In this document: positions 35,726 to 44,930 of the stretch, piece by piece
How positions within the stretch are numbered: position 1 is the first letter of the stretch
Layout of the letters: each line of letters opens with the position of its first letter
Assembly (NCBI RefSeq): GCF_001712795.1
Contig: NZ_KV757569.1
Span: forward strand, 1 to 64,000
Direction: 5' to 3'
DNA from: Nostoc sp. KVJ20
Lineage (GTDB): Bacteria; Cyanobacteriota; Cyanobacteriia; Cyanobacteriales; Nostocaceae
Length of the DNA: 64,000 nucleotides
Position numbers and translations under genes: made by a program
Notes under the pieces: model-generated
What the model was told of the DNA's origin: nothing
The model's input: the letters and a program-made list of their open reading frames with translations, nothing else
Database searches by the model: none

Positions 35726-36697
35726 CTAATGACTATTAACTAATGATTCTTGAATTTTTGGGAGGTAGCTCATTCCTCGGTCAAATGATTTGAGGTTGCC
35801 GGCTTTGGCTTCGAGCAAACGTTTGATGTTCATGCTTTCAGCGCCATAGTCTTCAATTTGAAGTTTGCCGTGGGTGACGGTTCTATCTGTTTTCCAGAAT
35901 GTGATTCTATGCAGGATAAAACCAGAAGCTTCCGGGTCAGCGAAAGCGTAGGCAGTTGGGATAAGTAACGCTACAGAACGCTGATAATAGTCGTACTCTG
36001 GATAAAAATATTCTTGTTCAAGCAAGTAGTATTTACTCAAACTATGAACTCGCACAGAAACTTTTACTTCCTGGTCATATTCATCTTTGAATTCACCTGA
36101 TTCAGAAGTAATATCACCATTCGGTCGCAATAAATGCGCCCATTCGTCTATGTTTTGTAAGTCTTTTAAGTATTCAATGCCGATTTCAATAGGGGCATCA
36201 ACATAAATGGTGTCTGTATCGATAAAGTGGCTTCCTTTGGCTGCTGTAGTCAGACCGGCTTTGCGTTCCAAGTTACCTTTGAGAGAACGACATTCAGAAG
36301 TGTGTACTGTATGAATTCCCTGCATAATCATCTGAGTCTGCCGTTTGGGATCGACAAAGCTCAACCAGTGAAAGTACACACCCTTTTCATCTGTTCCCGG
36401 CTCGATGTAGTCGGTGGGAAACAGTAAAACCGGGTAAACCTGAAAATATTTTTGATACTCTAATCCACAGTGCCACTCAATGCCGTAGAAAAGTGGATTT
36501 TCTAGTTTCTTAACATGATAATAGAGATTTTTGTGATAACCAGACGCAGTTCCCAACCAGGTATCTTCATCAATCTGCTCTTGCATCCGGCTATAAAGCG
36601 TCCATTCGTCTAAGTTCTTTAAACTACAAAGATATTCAAAAGCGCTCTCTGGTGAAGTCGCAATGTAAGCTGATGTTGCAAAGGTATTTTTTTCCAC
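35726..36697 (-). CDS. scyC: ScyC, scytonemin cyclase
   Basis: 323 residues. ScyC is known to cyclise and decarboxylate the ScyA product to the tricyclic ketone half-unit. The chain is an internal duplication of an SRPBCC/START-like domain: ATSPESAFEYLCSLKNLDEW near residue 15 matches DAPIEIGIEYLKDLQNIDEW near 183. No signal peptide, so cytoplasmic like ScyA and ScyB. Only 25 nt separate it from scyB. Confidence 0.92.
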   Translation of the reverse strand: MEKNTFATSAYIATSPESAFEYLCSLKNLDEWTLYSRMQEQIDEDTWLGTASGYHKNLYYHVKKLENPLFYGIEWHCGLEYQKYFQVYPVLLFPTDYIEPGTDEKGVYFHWLSFVDPKRQTQMIMQGIHTVHTSECRSLKGNLERKAGLTTAAKGSHFIDTDTIYVDAPIEIGIEYLKDLQNIDEWAHLLRPNGDITSESGEFKDEYDQEVKVSVRVHSLSKYYLLEQEYFYPEYDYYQRSVALLIPTAYAFADPEASGFILHRITFWKTDRTVTHGKLQIEDYGAESMNIKRLLEAKAGNLKSFDRGMSYLPKIQESLVNSH

Positions 36698-36722
36698 TTC
36701 TCACTCCTGAAGATAATAATAA

Positions 36723-37784
36723 TTAAGCTGCGATCGCTTTAGTTTTGTTCCGCTTACCATTCTTGATCCGTTCTTCTGCTAAACGTTTGGCAGCATCGTT
36801 GGTAGTAACTCCCTGCGCTTTAGCAATATCAAAAATTGCTAATAGAGTGTCATAGATGTTATGCACTTGCTTGAAAGCTTTTTCTTCGTCATAACCAATC
36901 ATTTCGTTGTAAACATTAATTAATCCTCCAGCATTAATTACATAATCAGGGCTGTAAAGAATCCCTTTTTTAGTAAGCATTTGACTATGTAGTTGCTCAT
37001 TCTCCAATTGATTATTAGCTGCACCAGCAATAATCGAAGCTTGTAAAAAAGGAATTGTATGACTATTAAGAATTCCTCCTAAAGCGCAAGGAGCAAATAC
37101 ATCTACATCCAGAGAGTAAATTTCAGTTGGTTCTACAACAGTTGCACCAAAAAGCCGTTTTGCTTCTTCTGCTTTTGCTGGATCTACATCGCTCACAAAA
37201 AGCTTGACATCATGTTCATGTAAGTGCCGACAAAGATTTTTACCGACGTTTCCTAAGCCTTGAACTGCAACTTTCATCCCATCAAGTCTTTTGCTCTGCC
37301 AACGAGATTCAACAGCGGCTTTAATTCCGAGAAATACTCCTAGTGATGTTATGGGAGCAGGCCCACCAGATTTTTCTGATACCCCAACAACGTGTTTTGT
37401 TTCTTGACTGATTGTCCGCACATCGTCAGGAGTAATATTGACATCTTGTCCGGTGATAAAACGTCCATTCAGACTATCAACAAAACGTCCATAAGCTCTC
37501 AACAGATCATCTGTTTTATTTTCAGGATTAGCGATAATGACTGCCTTTCCCCCACCAGCCGGAATATTTGCACAGGCAGCTTTATAAGTCATTCCCCGAC
37601 TGAGACGAAGCGCATCTTTTAAAGCTGCTTCTTCGTTAAGATAAGGCATCAGTCTTGTAGCTCCCATCGCTGGGCCTAAGCTCGTATCATGGATGGCAAT
37701 AATTGCCTTAATTTCGGGGTTTTTACCATGACAAAATAGAACTTGTTCGTGACCCATTTCTCTAACAGTTTCAAATAGCAGCAT
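36723..37784 (-). CDS. scyB: ScyB, tryptophan dehydrogenase (Leu/Phe dehydrogenase family)
   Basis: 353 residues. Oxidatively deaminates L-tryptophan to indole-3-pyruvate with NAD. Family motifs: GPAMGATRLMPY and AALKDALRLSRGMTYKAACANIPAGGGKAV (with the catalytic lysines), GQDVNITPDDVR and the Rossmann site VAVQGLGNVGKNL. N-terminal FETVREMGHEQVLFCHGK. Between scyA and scyC. It draws on tryptophan from the trp genes at the other end of the cluster. Confidence 0.95.
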   Translation of the reverse strand: MLLFETVREMGHEQVLFCHGKNPEIKAIIAIHDTSLGPAMGATRLMPYLNEEAALKDALRLSRGMTYKAACANIPAGGGKAVIIANPENKTDDLLRAYGRFVDSLNGRFITGQDVNITPDDVRTISQETKHVVGVSEKSGGPAPITSLGVFLGIKAAVESRWQSKRLDGMKVAVQGLGNVGKNLCRHLHEHDVKLFVSDVDPAKAEEAKRLFGATVVEPTEIYSLDVDVFAPCALGGILNSHTIPFLQASIIAGAANNQLENEQLHSQMLTKKGILYSPDYVINAGGLINVYNEMIGYDEEKAFKQVHNIYDTLLAIFDIAKAQGVTTNDAAKRLAEERIKNGKRNKTKAIAA

Positions 37785-38088
37785 CTTGACCTCTTGATAT
37801 TGTTTGGGATTGGTTAGAGAAAGTAATGACCATTACAAAATGTAAAGATATAGACACAAAAACACTGACGAAGATTAAGATTGGATGAAGTTAAGAAAGA
37901 CTTGGTGCTTTGCGTAAAATCGTGGCGAATTGAAAGTGGAAATTTAAACGCAAAGGGATGCAGAGGTAAACGCAGAGGGACGCAGAGAGTTTGCTACGAA
38001 TTAGTAGAGTTAAGATTAGTTATTTCTGACTTTGCGTCCTTCTCTAAGGGGTGGCGGTTCCTACTTATTCGATTACCAACTTTCCAAA
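37785..38088. other. scyA-scyB spacer with short repeats
   Basis: 304 nt with no gene. It contains the tandem AACGCAGAGGGACGCAGAG at 37970-37988, a common Nostoc short repeat, and an AT-rich block upstream of scyB (37800-37860) that could hold a secondary promoter. AAGAG lies upstream of the scyB ATG (CTCTT at about 37792, read on minus). Confidence 0.4.
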
Positions 38089-39981
38089 TCAAACCATTGG
38101 AAATGAAACTTGCTTGGCTGCACTTTTTGCCGAGCTTGATTTCACTCCTTGTGCTGCCAAACTCTTATTACGTCCACCAGAAGGTGCTGGGCGATCGGCG
38201 TCAATCACTACATCGATTAGAAAAGGAACGCTTGATGCGATCGCTTGTTCTAATGCCGCTTCAATATCCGACTCTCTAACAACCACGATCGCTTCTGCTC
38301 CCATCCCACGAGCAATCATGGCGAAGTTTGTCGGTGGGAGTGTTGCATCTGCACCCTTTAATCCCAAGATTTTCATCCCTTGATGGCACATGTTGTAACG
38401 CGCATCGTTGAGTACAATCCAGATGGCGGGGATTTTGTATTTCACGGCTGTGCTGATTTCGTTATTCATCAGCATTGCTCCATCACCAACAATCCCTACA
38501 GCTTTGCTATTGTTCGCCAGCGCTGCACCCAACACTCCGGTGACGGCGTGACCCATTGCGCCGACTCCGGTGCTGACTCGGTAACGGTTTGCTTCGGCAA
38601 ATTGGAGTAGATGGGTTGACCAAGTAAAGGAGTTACCACACTCCGCCATGACTATCGCATTGCTACCTTCAACAATGATCTTTTGAATTGCTGCCATCAA
38701 TACTTCTGGCCGCACTGGATAGTCTACGTCTGATGCCGGTTCAATTGCTTTGTGTTCTGGACGAGGTAACGACAAAGTTGAGGAATGAGGAGCATCTGGT
38801 AATTGCTGCAACAACTCTTCCACAAAAGCTTTGATGTCAGACCGAACCCCGAAAGTTTCAACGTGTGGATATGCAACACCTGGTACTTCGGGATCAATAT
38901 CTACATGGACAAAACCTCCTTTGGGAACCAGCGCCGAACTCCAGAAGGAAGTCGGTTCACCAAGACGGGTTCCTAATACAAGTGTGCGTAGTGGAGGTTG
39001 TTCTTCCATATAAGTTAAGACGGAAGCATGACCGCCTAAACCTGTGACACCCACAAATTGCGGATGATCTTCAGGGAATATACCTTTACCACGGGGGGAG
39101 CAGATAACGGCGGCTCCGGTTTTTTCAGCGAGTTGGAGGATTTCGGCTGCTGCGTCACGCGCACCGAAACCAACCCAGATAGCAAAGGGGCCGGATGATA
39201 ATAACTCTACCGATTTAGCGATCGCTTCTTTTGAAGCAGTCATCGGAAAGGGAGAAATATCTAGTTGAGGTAAGGCTATATCCTCAACTAAACTTGTCTG
39301 CACAGCGGTGGGAATGCTCAAATGGGCGACAAATCCGCCTGGTTGCGCCATAGCCAGAGCCAGTTTACGAAAAATCTGCGGTAATTGAGCCGCAGATTCA
39401 ATTGTGATTGCATAGTTGAATAACGCTCCTGGGGTAAAAATTCCCCCACTGGGCAATGTATAAGTGCTGGTTTCTTGAATAGCCCAACGTCCACGCTGCG
39501 GTGCTGAGGTGCAAGCTGACAACAAAATCACCTTTGCACCTTCCCCACGAGCCGCAAATAATCCGGTCAGTGCGTTGGTGATCCCCGGCCCTGCTGTGGT
39601 AAAAACTACCGTGGGGCGATTATTGGCAAAGTATGCTTCGGTAGCTGCAAATGCTGCTCCGGCTTCATGGCGGAAGTTCAACACTTCTATATTGCTATTG
39701 GATAGCGCCCCCCAAAGGCTGGCCATTGCCCCACCGGCGACACCAAAAGCGTAGCCTACTCCCAAATTTTCTAACATCTGAGCGATCGCATCGGCAACTG
39801 AAAGCGTTGGGGGCGTTTCGTCATTTAAAAAAGGCTGAATTCCCCCATTTTTCTCCGATTCATCAAGCTGACGGGAGTCAGATACAGATTCTACATATCT
39901 ATTTGCTGGAAATTCCTTGTATGGTTCGGTAGTGATGAGAGGAGAGTTTGAACCAGTATAGTTTTGACTCATTAGTTTCAC
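38089..39981 (-). CDS. scyA: ScyA, thiamine-diphosphate-dependent acyloin synthase
   Basis: 630 residues, acetolactate-synthase fold. Couples indole-3-pyruvate with 4-hydroxyphenylpyruvate, the committed step of scytonemin synthesis. An N-terminal extension (about 60 residues) precedes the PYR domain, with GVAGGAMASLWGAL and the catalytic glutamate in NFRHEAGAAFAATEAY. The central domain holds GFGARDAAAEILQLAEKTGA. The PP domain has the metal motif GDGAMLMNNEISTAVKYK ending in LNDARYN. First gene of the minus-strand cluster, behind a 1.7-kb upstream region with three motif copies. Confidence 0.95.
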   Translation of the reverse strand: MKLMSQNYTGSNSPLITTEPYKEFPANRYVESVSDSRQLDESEKNGGIQPFLNDETPPTLSVADAIAQMLENLGVGYAFGVAGGAMASLWGALSNSNIEVLNFRHEAGAAFAATEAYFANNRPTVVFTTAGPGITNALTGLFAARGEGAKVILLSACTSAPQRGRWAIQETSTYTLPSGGIFTPGALFNYAITIESAAQLPQIFRKLALAMAQPGGFVAHLSIPTAVQTSLVEDIALPQLDISPFPMTASKEAIAKSVELLSSGPFAIWVGFGARDAAAEILQLAEKTGAAVICSPRGKGIFPEDHPQFVGVTGLGGHASVLTYMEEQPPLRTLVLGTRLGEPTSFWSSALVPKGGFVHVDIDPEVPGVAYPHVETFGVRSDIKAFVEELLQQLPDAPHSSTLSLPRPEHKAIEPASDVDYPVRPEVLMAAIQKIIVEGSNAIVMAECGNSFTWSTHLLQFAEANRYRVSTGVGAMGHAVTGVLGAALANNSKAVGIVGDGAMLMNNEISTAVKYKIPAIWIVLNDARYNMCHQGMKILGLKGADATLPPTNFAMIARGMGAEAIVVVRESDIEAALEQAIASSVPFLIDVVIDADRPAPSGGRNKSLAAQGVKSSSAKSAAKQVSFPMV

Positions 39982-40234
39982 TTAATTACATAAAGTTACA
40001 CAAAGGCTTTTCAGTTTACAATCACAGCGCTAGAAATCTAGAAATATCTAATACAAACAACTCTGTTGTTTCTTACAGCTATGACCTAACTTGGTCGCTA
40101 GTAGAAATGGTTGATCGCTGCTGATTGATGCTTGTGAGCGCGGTACCAAAAAATTTTTACCAAAAGCAGACAACAGTCGGGGTTGTGCTTCTTGTGACCA
40201 GAATAAGGCAGAGAAAGACTGTTGTGCAATCAAA

Positions 40235-40267
40235 AATCTTTTGATAGGGGTGTCAAATTTTTCGCTT
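40235..40267 (-). promoter_or_regulatory. Candidate operator motif upstream of scyA (copy A)
   Basis: AATCTTTTGAT, two bases, GGGGTGTCAAA, then TTTTTCGCTTC. It lies about 255 nt upstream of the scyA ATG on the non-coding side. Same ordered blocks and spacing as copies B, C and D. Regulatory role inferred. Confidence 0.55.
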
Positions 40268-40486
40268 CTGTGGTGATGAGCACAGTACAAAAGGTAGGTT
40301 TGCGGCGAAAAACTAAATCATGTAAGGGTGTATAAACTAGCAACTAACCTGAATTCAACCATGTCTCAGAATCTTTACAAAGCTTAATATAGCTAGCTTT
40401 AATCGCACCTATCTACTTGCTAAATTGCCTGGGGAGGTTCTTGATTTGTAATGCTTATTATGGTTAAAATCTAATCTGCAATGAAG

Positions 40487-40520
40487 AATCTTTTGATGTG
40501 GGTGTCAATTCTTTCGCTTT
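40487..40520 (-). promoter_or_regulatory. Candidate operator motif upstream of scyA (copy B)
   Basis: AATCTTTTGAT, GT, GGGTGTCAATT, CTTTCGCTTT. Closest to the consensus, about 505 nt upstream of scyA and 250 nt from copy A. Confidence 0.55.
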
Positions 40521-40632
40521 CATTATGATTGTGACATTCCCAAATTAGTCACTTTGAAAGATTGATATTTTGCCTAGGCGTAACCCGCCGTAGGTATCGC
40601 AGGAGCAGCAGATGACCAAATTTACAATAGGA

Positions 40633-40666
40633 AATTTTTTGATTTGGTGATCAATTCTTTTGCTTT
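40633..40666 (-). promoter_or_regulatory. Candidate operator motif upstream of scyA (copy C, diverged)
   Basis: AATTTTTTGAT, TT, GGTGATCAATT, CTTTTGCTTTA. Weaker than A and B but with the same block order and spacing, about 650 nt upstream of scyA. Confidence 0.45.
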
Positions 40667-41169
40667 AGAACTTACACAACTTTTCACCCGAATTAAAGCA
40701 TGAGTTGAACTACACCACTTTGGTGGTTTTCATGTTGCCACCAAAAACTCTTTGAGTCAATTATTTGTAACGATAAATACATCGTTTCTTAAATTTTGAT
40801 ATTTCCTTAGAGAGACGACTAAGGGTTTAGTATGCATTGCCTAAGAAGTATTTTTTATTGCTATTGAAACAAATTATATACTTAGTATACTAATGCAGTG
40901 TTTCTTCATGACAAAACAAACACAACGCTATACGTAAAAATATACGTGTGTTTTTAATACGAATGTACTTCTTGCGACAGATGACTAAGCATATTCTTCT
41001 ATAGTTAAATCCCTGAAAGAGTAAGTTAAGATAAATTAAGAAAATAAATTGATGAGTGAAATTTGTTCATTTAAGCCAAGCACTGCAAATTCATTTATGT
41101 TGAAAATAAAACGACTTTACAGTATTACAGCACGGTGGGAATCTAGCTACTATCTCAACTAACCAGACA

Positions 41170-41408
41170 AGTTGCTTAGAGCAACTGGTTAAAGATAGGC
41201 AAACTTCCCTCGTGTTGTACTAGTAGTTCGCCAAAGGCCTTGGCGAGCGAAAAATTAAAGGATAATTTGTTATCCTTTAACTTTTCCCCAGTCCAAACGC
41301 AGTAATTCTAGGTTGATAAACTACTAATTACCTCTGTAGAGGGCTAGTTTAAATTTAAAATATCTTTCCTACTGATAGATTAAGAGTTTTGACCTCTTAA
41401 TCTATCAG
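41170..41408 (+). terminator. Cluster of three hairpins upstream of the sensor kinase
   Basis: First, AGTTGC/GCAACT at about 41170-41186. Second, TTAAAGGATAA/TTATCCTTTAA at 41255-41280, 11 bp perfect with a 4-nt loop, followed by CTTTTCC. Third, CTGATAGATTAAGAG/CTCTTAATCTATCAG at 41372-41408, 15 bp perfect with a 7-nt loop. They resemble terminators of a plus-strand transcript with no ORF, or a structured leader of the kinase mRNA. Which one cannot be told. Confidence 0.5.
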
Positions 41409-41698
41409 ATTTCTTGACTAATCTAGATTTGATTTGTCTAGGTTTTGTGCTGCTATAAAAAGTTGCTTAAGTCCAAAATAAAATTTTTAGCATTTTAGTT
41501 TTTTTAGGAAAATTTGATTTAACAATTTGCATTTTGTTGGTATGATAAGTTTTGTTAAGGCAATTAGTAAGATTTTTTAATTTACTAACTAATTTTATTT
41601 TCTAACAGCCGAAGAGTGCACCAAAGATTTTAGTAAGTTATGACTATTAACTCATTAATGGCTACAGTGCTGATTGATTACCAGGAGGAAGTAGGAAT

Positions 41699-43675
41699 AT
41701 GAATTCTGGCGAATATACACTAGCTAGATCAAACAATCAATGGGCACTACAACCTGAAGTAGAAATGAAGTTTGCTCACTTCCTAATAAATCACGCTGTA
41801 GATGCTGCTTTCTGTTTAGGAGCAAACGCGCAGTTTCTTTACGTCAACAATGCCACTTGTCTGATGACTGGGTATTCCCGTGAAGAATTACTTTCTATGA
41901 GGCTGCATGATATAGACGTAGACTTTTCTCTGCACAATTGGTCAGATATTTGCTCACAGGGTTCTCTTACCTTTAAATCTCGCTATCGGACAAAAGGGGG
42001 CCGGATATTTTTAGTAGAAATATCCATGAGCTATGTAAAACAACAAGATATGGAATTTGGCTGTGCTTTTGCTCGTGAGAAAAATGACGAAATAGTAGAA
42101 CTGAGCGTGCAAAAGTGGACTGATGAATTAAGGGATGCCAAAGACAATTTGCAACAGGAATTTTCTCAACTCAAAGCAAAAGAAGTAGAACTAGAAGCAT
42201 CTCTTTCGTTACTTCGTTCTACTCTCGAATCTACTGCCATTGGTATTGTTGCAGTTAATTTTGAGGGAGATATTCTGAGCTTGAATCAGAGATTTGTAGA
42301 GATGTGGCAGATTCCAGAGTCTCTAATACTATCTAAGAAATGCCCTCGATGCAAAGCCTTTTTTGAGAATAAACTTAAAGATCCACAAGCTTTTAGTCGG
42401 CTGATTTGGGAAGTATCTAGCCAATCTGATTTCGAGAGCTACGACATTCTAGAGTTGAAAGATGGAAGAGTTTTTGCACACTATTCTAAACCTCAGTTGC
42501 TTGAGGGCAAAATTATTGGGAGAGTGTGGAGTATTTGGGATATTACTGAATCGAAACAGACTGAAGAAGCATTACGATTAAACGCAACTAGATTTCGGAC
42601 TTTAGCAGAAACAACAGATACTAGCACTTTTCTGATTCAAGGCACGCGACTTTGCTATATAAATCCGGCAGTAGAGCAACTCACTGGCTATACAAAAGAG
42701 GAACTGCTAACAGGTTTTGATCTTCGCCGACTGATTAAGAGCAAAAAAAGCAGGCAGATACGTAAGCAGAGTGAAGCAGGTAATTTTGAATACCAGGAAA
42801 TGAGTATTCTGACAAAAAATGGCACAGAGCGCTGGCTAGCCTGCGCGGTTGCCAAGCTTGATGGAGGGCTAGATTTTGGTGGAAAACCAGTAGAAATGAT
42901 TGCAGGCATCGATATTACTGATTATAAATATGCAGAATTAGGTCTTAACCAAGCTTTAGAACAAGCCAAACAACTTAGCGAACTTAGAGCGCGTTTCCTT
43001 TCTACGGTTTGCCATCAATTCCGAACTCCACTGAATATTGTTTCATTTTCTAATAGTTTATTAAAGGAAGAAGTAGATAAACGTACACAAAAGAAAATCC
43101 AACCACTACTAGATCATATTCAAAAAGCCACTGAACAACTGAGCTTGATGTTGGATGATATTTTGTTCTTCTCTAAAGCAGAAGCAGAAAAATTAAACTT
43201 TGAACCAAAACCTGTTGACTTAGTTCAGTTTTGTGATGATTTGGTTGCACAAATGCAGATGACTGTTAACCAAAATCCAATCATTTGCATAAGTCCAGAT
43301 AACTCTCTAACAGCCAATATAGATAAAAAGTTGTTAGAGCCTATTTTGAAGAATTTGCTCGATAATGCCATCAAGTATTCTTCCTCGAAAATGGCAATTG
43401 AATTGAAATTTTATTGTCAAAACGAAAAATTAGTTTTTCAGGTAAAGGATATGGGTATCGGTATTTCAGCAATAGATCAACAACGAATATTTGAACCATT
43501 TTATCGTGGTAGTAATATTGATCATATACCTGGTACTGGACTAGGGCTATCGATTCTTAAAACTCTTGTAGATTTACATCACGGTCAAGTCTTTGTGGAA
43601 AGTGAAGTTGGTGTTGGGACTACGTTTACGGTGATGCTGCCATTAATGAAATTAGCAACTGGTTACGAGTTATGA
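41699..43675 (+). CDS. Sensor histidine kinase with three PAS domains
   Basis: 658 residues. The ATG at 41699 has AGGAGGAAG a few bases upstream. PAS 1, residues 20-130 (CLGANAQFLYVNNATCLMTG); PAS 2, about 172-290 (SLLRSTLESTAIGIVAVNFEG); PAS 3, about 297-420 (RFRTLAETTDTSTFLI). The phosphoacceptor is H439 in LSTVCHQFRTPLN. The ATPase domain has an N box (PILKNLLDNAIKYSS), DMGIGIS and GTGLGLSIL. No membrane segment, so a soluble sensor. In N. punctiforme the gene at this position, divergent from scyA, is the kinase of the pair controlling scytonemin genes; the signal is unknown. Confidence 0.9.
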   Translation: MNSGEYTLARSNNQWALQPEVEMKFAHFLINHAVDAAFCLGANAQFLYVNNATCLMTGYSREELLSMRLHDIDVDFSLHNWSDICSQGSLTFKSRYRTKGGRIFLVEISMSYVKQQDMEFGCAFAREKNDEIVELSVQKWTDELRDAKDNLQQEFSQLKAKEVELEASLSLLRSTLESTAIGIVAVNFEGDILSLNQRFVEMWQIPESLILSKKCPRCKAFFENKLKDPQAFSRLIWEVSSQSDFESYDILELKDGRVFAHYSKPQLLEGKIIGRVWSIWDITESKQTEEALRLNATRFRTLAETTDTSTFLIQGTRLCYINPAVEQLTGYTKEELLTGFDLRRLIKSKKSRQIRKQSEAGNFEYQEMSILTKNGTERWLACAVAKLDGGLDFGGKPVEMIAGIDITDYKYAELGLNQALEQAKQLSELRARFLSTVCHQFRTPLNIVSFSNSLLKEEVDKRTQKKIQPLLDHIQKATEQLSLMLDDILFFSKAEAEKLNFEPKPVDLVQFCDDLVAQMQMTVNQNPIICISPDNSLTANIDKKLLEPILKNLLDNAIKYSSSKMAIELKFYCQNEKLVFQVKDMGIGISAIDQQRIFEPFYRGSNIDHIPGTGLGLSILKTLVDLHHGQVFVESEVGVGTTFTVMLPLMKLATGYEL

Positions 43676-43813
43676 GTGTTGAAATGAAGATAGTTGTTAA
43701 TTGACAACTTAACAATCATAACTCTCGGAACGAGATAGTTCATTTCATCTCTATTTAGATACCCACTAAAGGGTCTAGTAATCAGCTTTTGTAAAAAGTT
43801 ATGGTAATAAAAA

Positions 43814-44701
43814 ATGATGTACGAATCGTCAAAGAAAATTCTCGTCATTGAAGATGATACCGTTACCCGCGATCTTTATTTAAAGGGTCTTGAGGCTAAA
43901 GGTTTTGATATGATAGGTGCTGATAACGGTCGTGTTGGTATCCAACATGCACAAAAGAGTACACCCGACTTAGTGATTTGCGATATCACAATGCCTGATA
44001 TGGATGGTTATAGCGTTTTAACTACGCTACGCCAAGATCCTGTTACAGCAATTATTCCTTTCATTTTTCTAACTGGTAGTAGTACCAGATCAGATGTTCG
44101 CAAAGCTATGGAATTGGGAGCAGATGACTATCTTACCAAACCCTCGACACTAGAAGAACTGCTCAGAGCGATCGCTATTCGCTTGGAAAAGCAAGCTAAT
44201 CTGCAATACTGGTGTGCAATGAAATTCGAGAAAGCTCCAAAATCAGTATTTACAGATGATACTACAGCGATCGCTGGAGGTGTTGCTGTAGCCTCTGATC
44301 AAGAAGCCCCTGATAGAGAAGCCAACATTCCTTCTAAGTCAATCTTTCCCTCCATTCCCCAATTAAAAGAGGTTTTTGACTTTATCGAAGCCCATTATCA
44401 TCAAGGAATTACTTTATGTGATGTCGCTCTTGCTGTTGGTTACTCACCTGCTTACTTAACGAACCGAGTCGCACGGCAGACAGGAGAGACTGTAAACTGC
44501 TGGATTGTCAAACGCCGAATGGCGGGAGCGCGTTTTTTACTCCAAAATAATAATCAGACAGTCGAGAAGATAGCGAAAGCATTGGGCTATCAAGATGTGT
44601 CTCATTTCTCCCGTCAATTTCGCCAACATCACGGTTTACCTCCCCAAGCTTGGCGCAAACAGCATCAGCTTGTATTGCAAGAACAGGTGCAACTCTGGTG
44701 A
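43814..44701 (+). CDS. Response regulator, REC-AraC type (scytonemin regulator orthologue)
   Basis: 295 residues. The receiver domain covers residues 8-125: acidic pocket E13-D14-D15, phosphoacceptor D57 in LVICDITMPDMDGY, then FLTGSS and DDYLTKP. A linker leads to an AraC double helix-turn-helix at about 190-290 (VALAVGYSPAYLTNRVARQ and IAKALGYQDVSHFSRQF). A DNA-binding activator, phosphorylated by the kinase 138 nt upstream. By position it is the orthologue of the regulator required for scytonemin gene expression in Nostoc. Its target site is unknown; the A-D motifs are candidates. Confidence 0.92.
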   Translation: MMYESSKKILVIEDDTVTRDLYLKGLEAKGFDMIGADNGRVGIQHAQKSTPDLVICDITMPDMDGYSVLTTLRQDPVTAIIPFIFLTGSSTRSDVRKAMELGADDYLTKPSTLEELLRAIAIRLEKQANLQYWCAMKFEKAPKSVFTDDTTAIAGGVAVASDQEAPDREANIPSKSIFPSIPQLKEVFDFIEAHYHQGITLCDVALAVGYSPAYLTNRVARQTGETVNCWIVKRRMAGARFLLQNNNQTVEKIAKALGYQDVSHFSRQFRQHHGLPPQAWRKQHQLVLQEQVQLW

Positions 44702-44930
44702 AAGTAGATTTACAAAAAAGGCAGAAGGCAGGAAGAAAGAAGTATTAATAAAAACTTTAGTTGTAGGTTTATAGCCGCACTAGTGTAAAAAATTTGTGTC
44801 GATAGCGCAGCGTAAAGCCATTGGCATGGCTTCTCTACGAGACGCTACTGCGAACGCTTAGAGCAAGTCATTGAGCGTCGCGGAAAGTTCCCCCTGCTCC
44901 CTACTCCCTACTCCCTACTCCCTGCCTTCT
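44702..44930. repeat. Recurrent palindrome and CCCTACTC repeat
   Basis: Holds a Nostoc-type inverted repeat around GCTTCTCTACGAGACGCTAC (about 44827-44846) and tandem CTCCCTACTCC at 44895-44923. Lies between the convergent response regulator and AAA ATPase genes. No gene seen. Confidence 0.55.

Larger units (their letters stand above)
39982..41698. other. 1.7-kb non-coding region between scyA and the sensor kinase gene
   Basis: No ORF that I can support on either strand. It holds the three operator-like motifs (A-C) on the scyA side, a Nostoc repeat GCGTAACCCGCCGTAGGTATCGC at 40578-40600 and three hairpins near the kinase side. Base composition is AT-rich. Room for both divergent promoters and a small RNA. 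Confidence 0.6.

Noticed and set aside
37881..38383. Plus-strand ORFs over the end of scyA
   Set aside because: Antisense shadows of the conserved scyA coding sequence.
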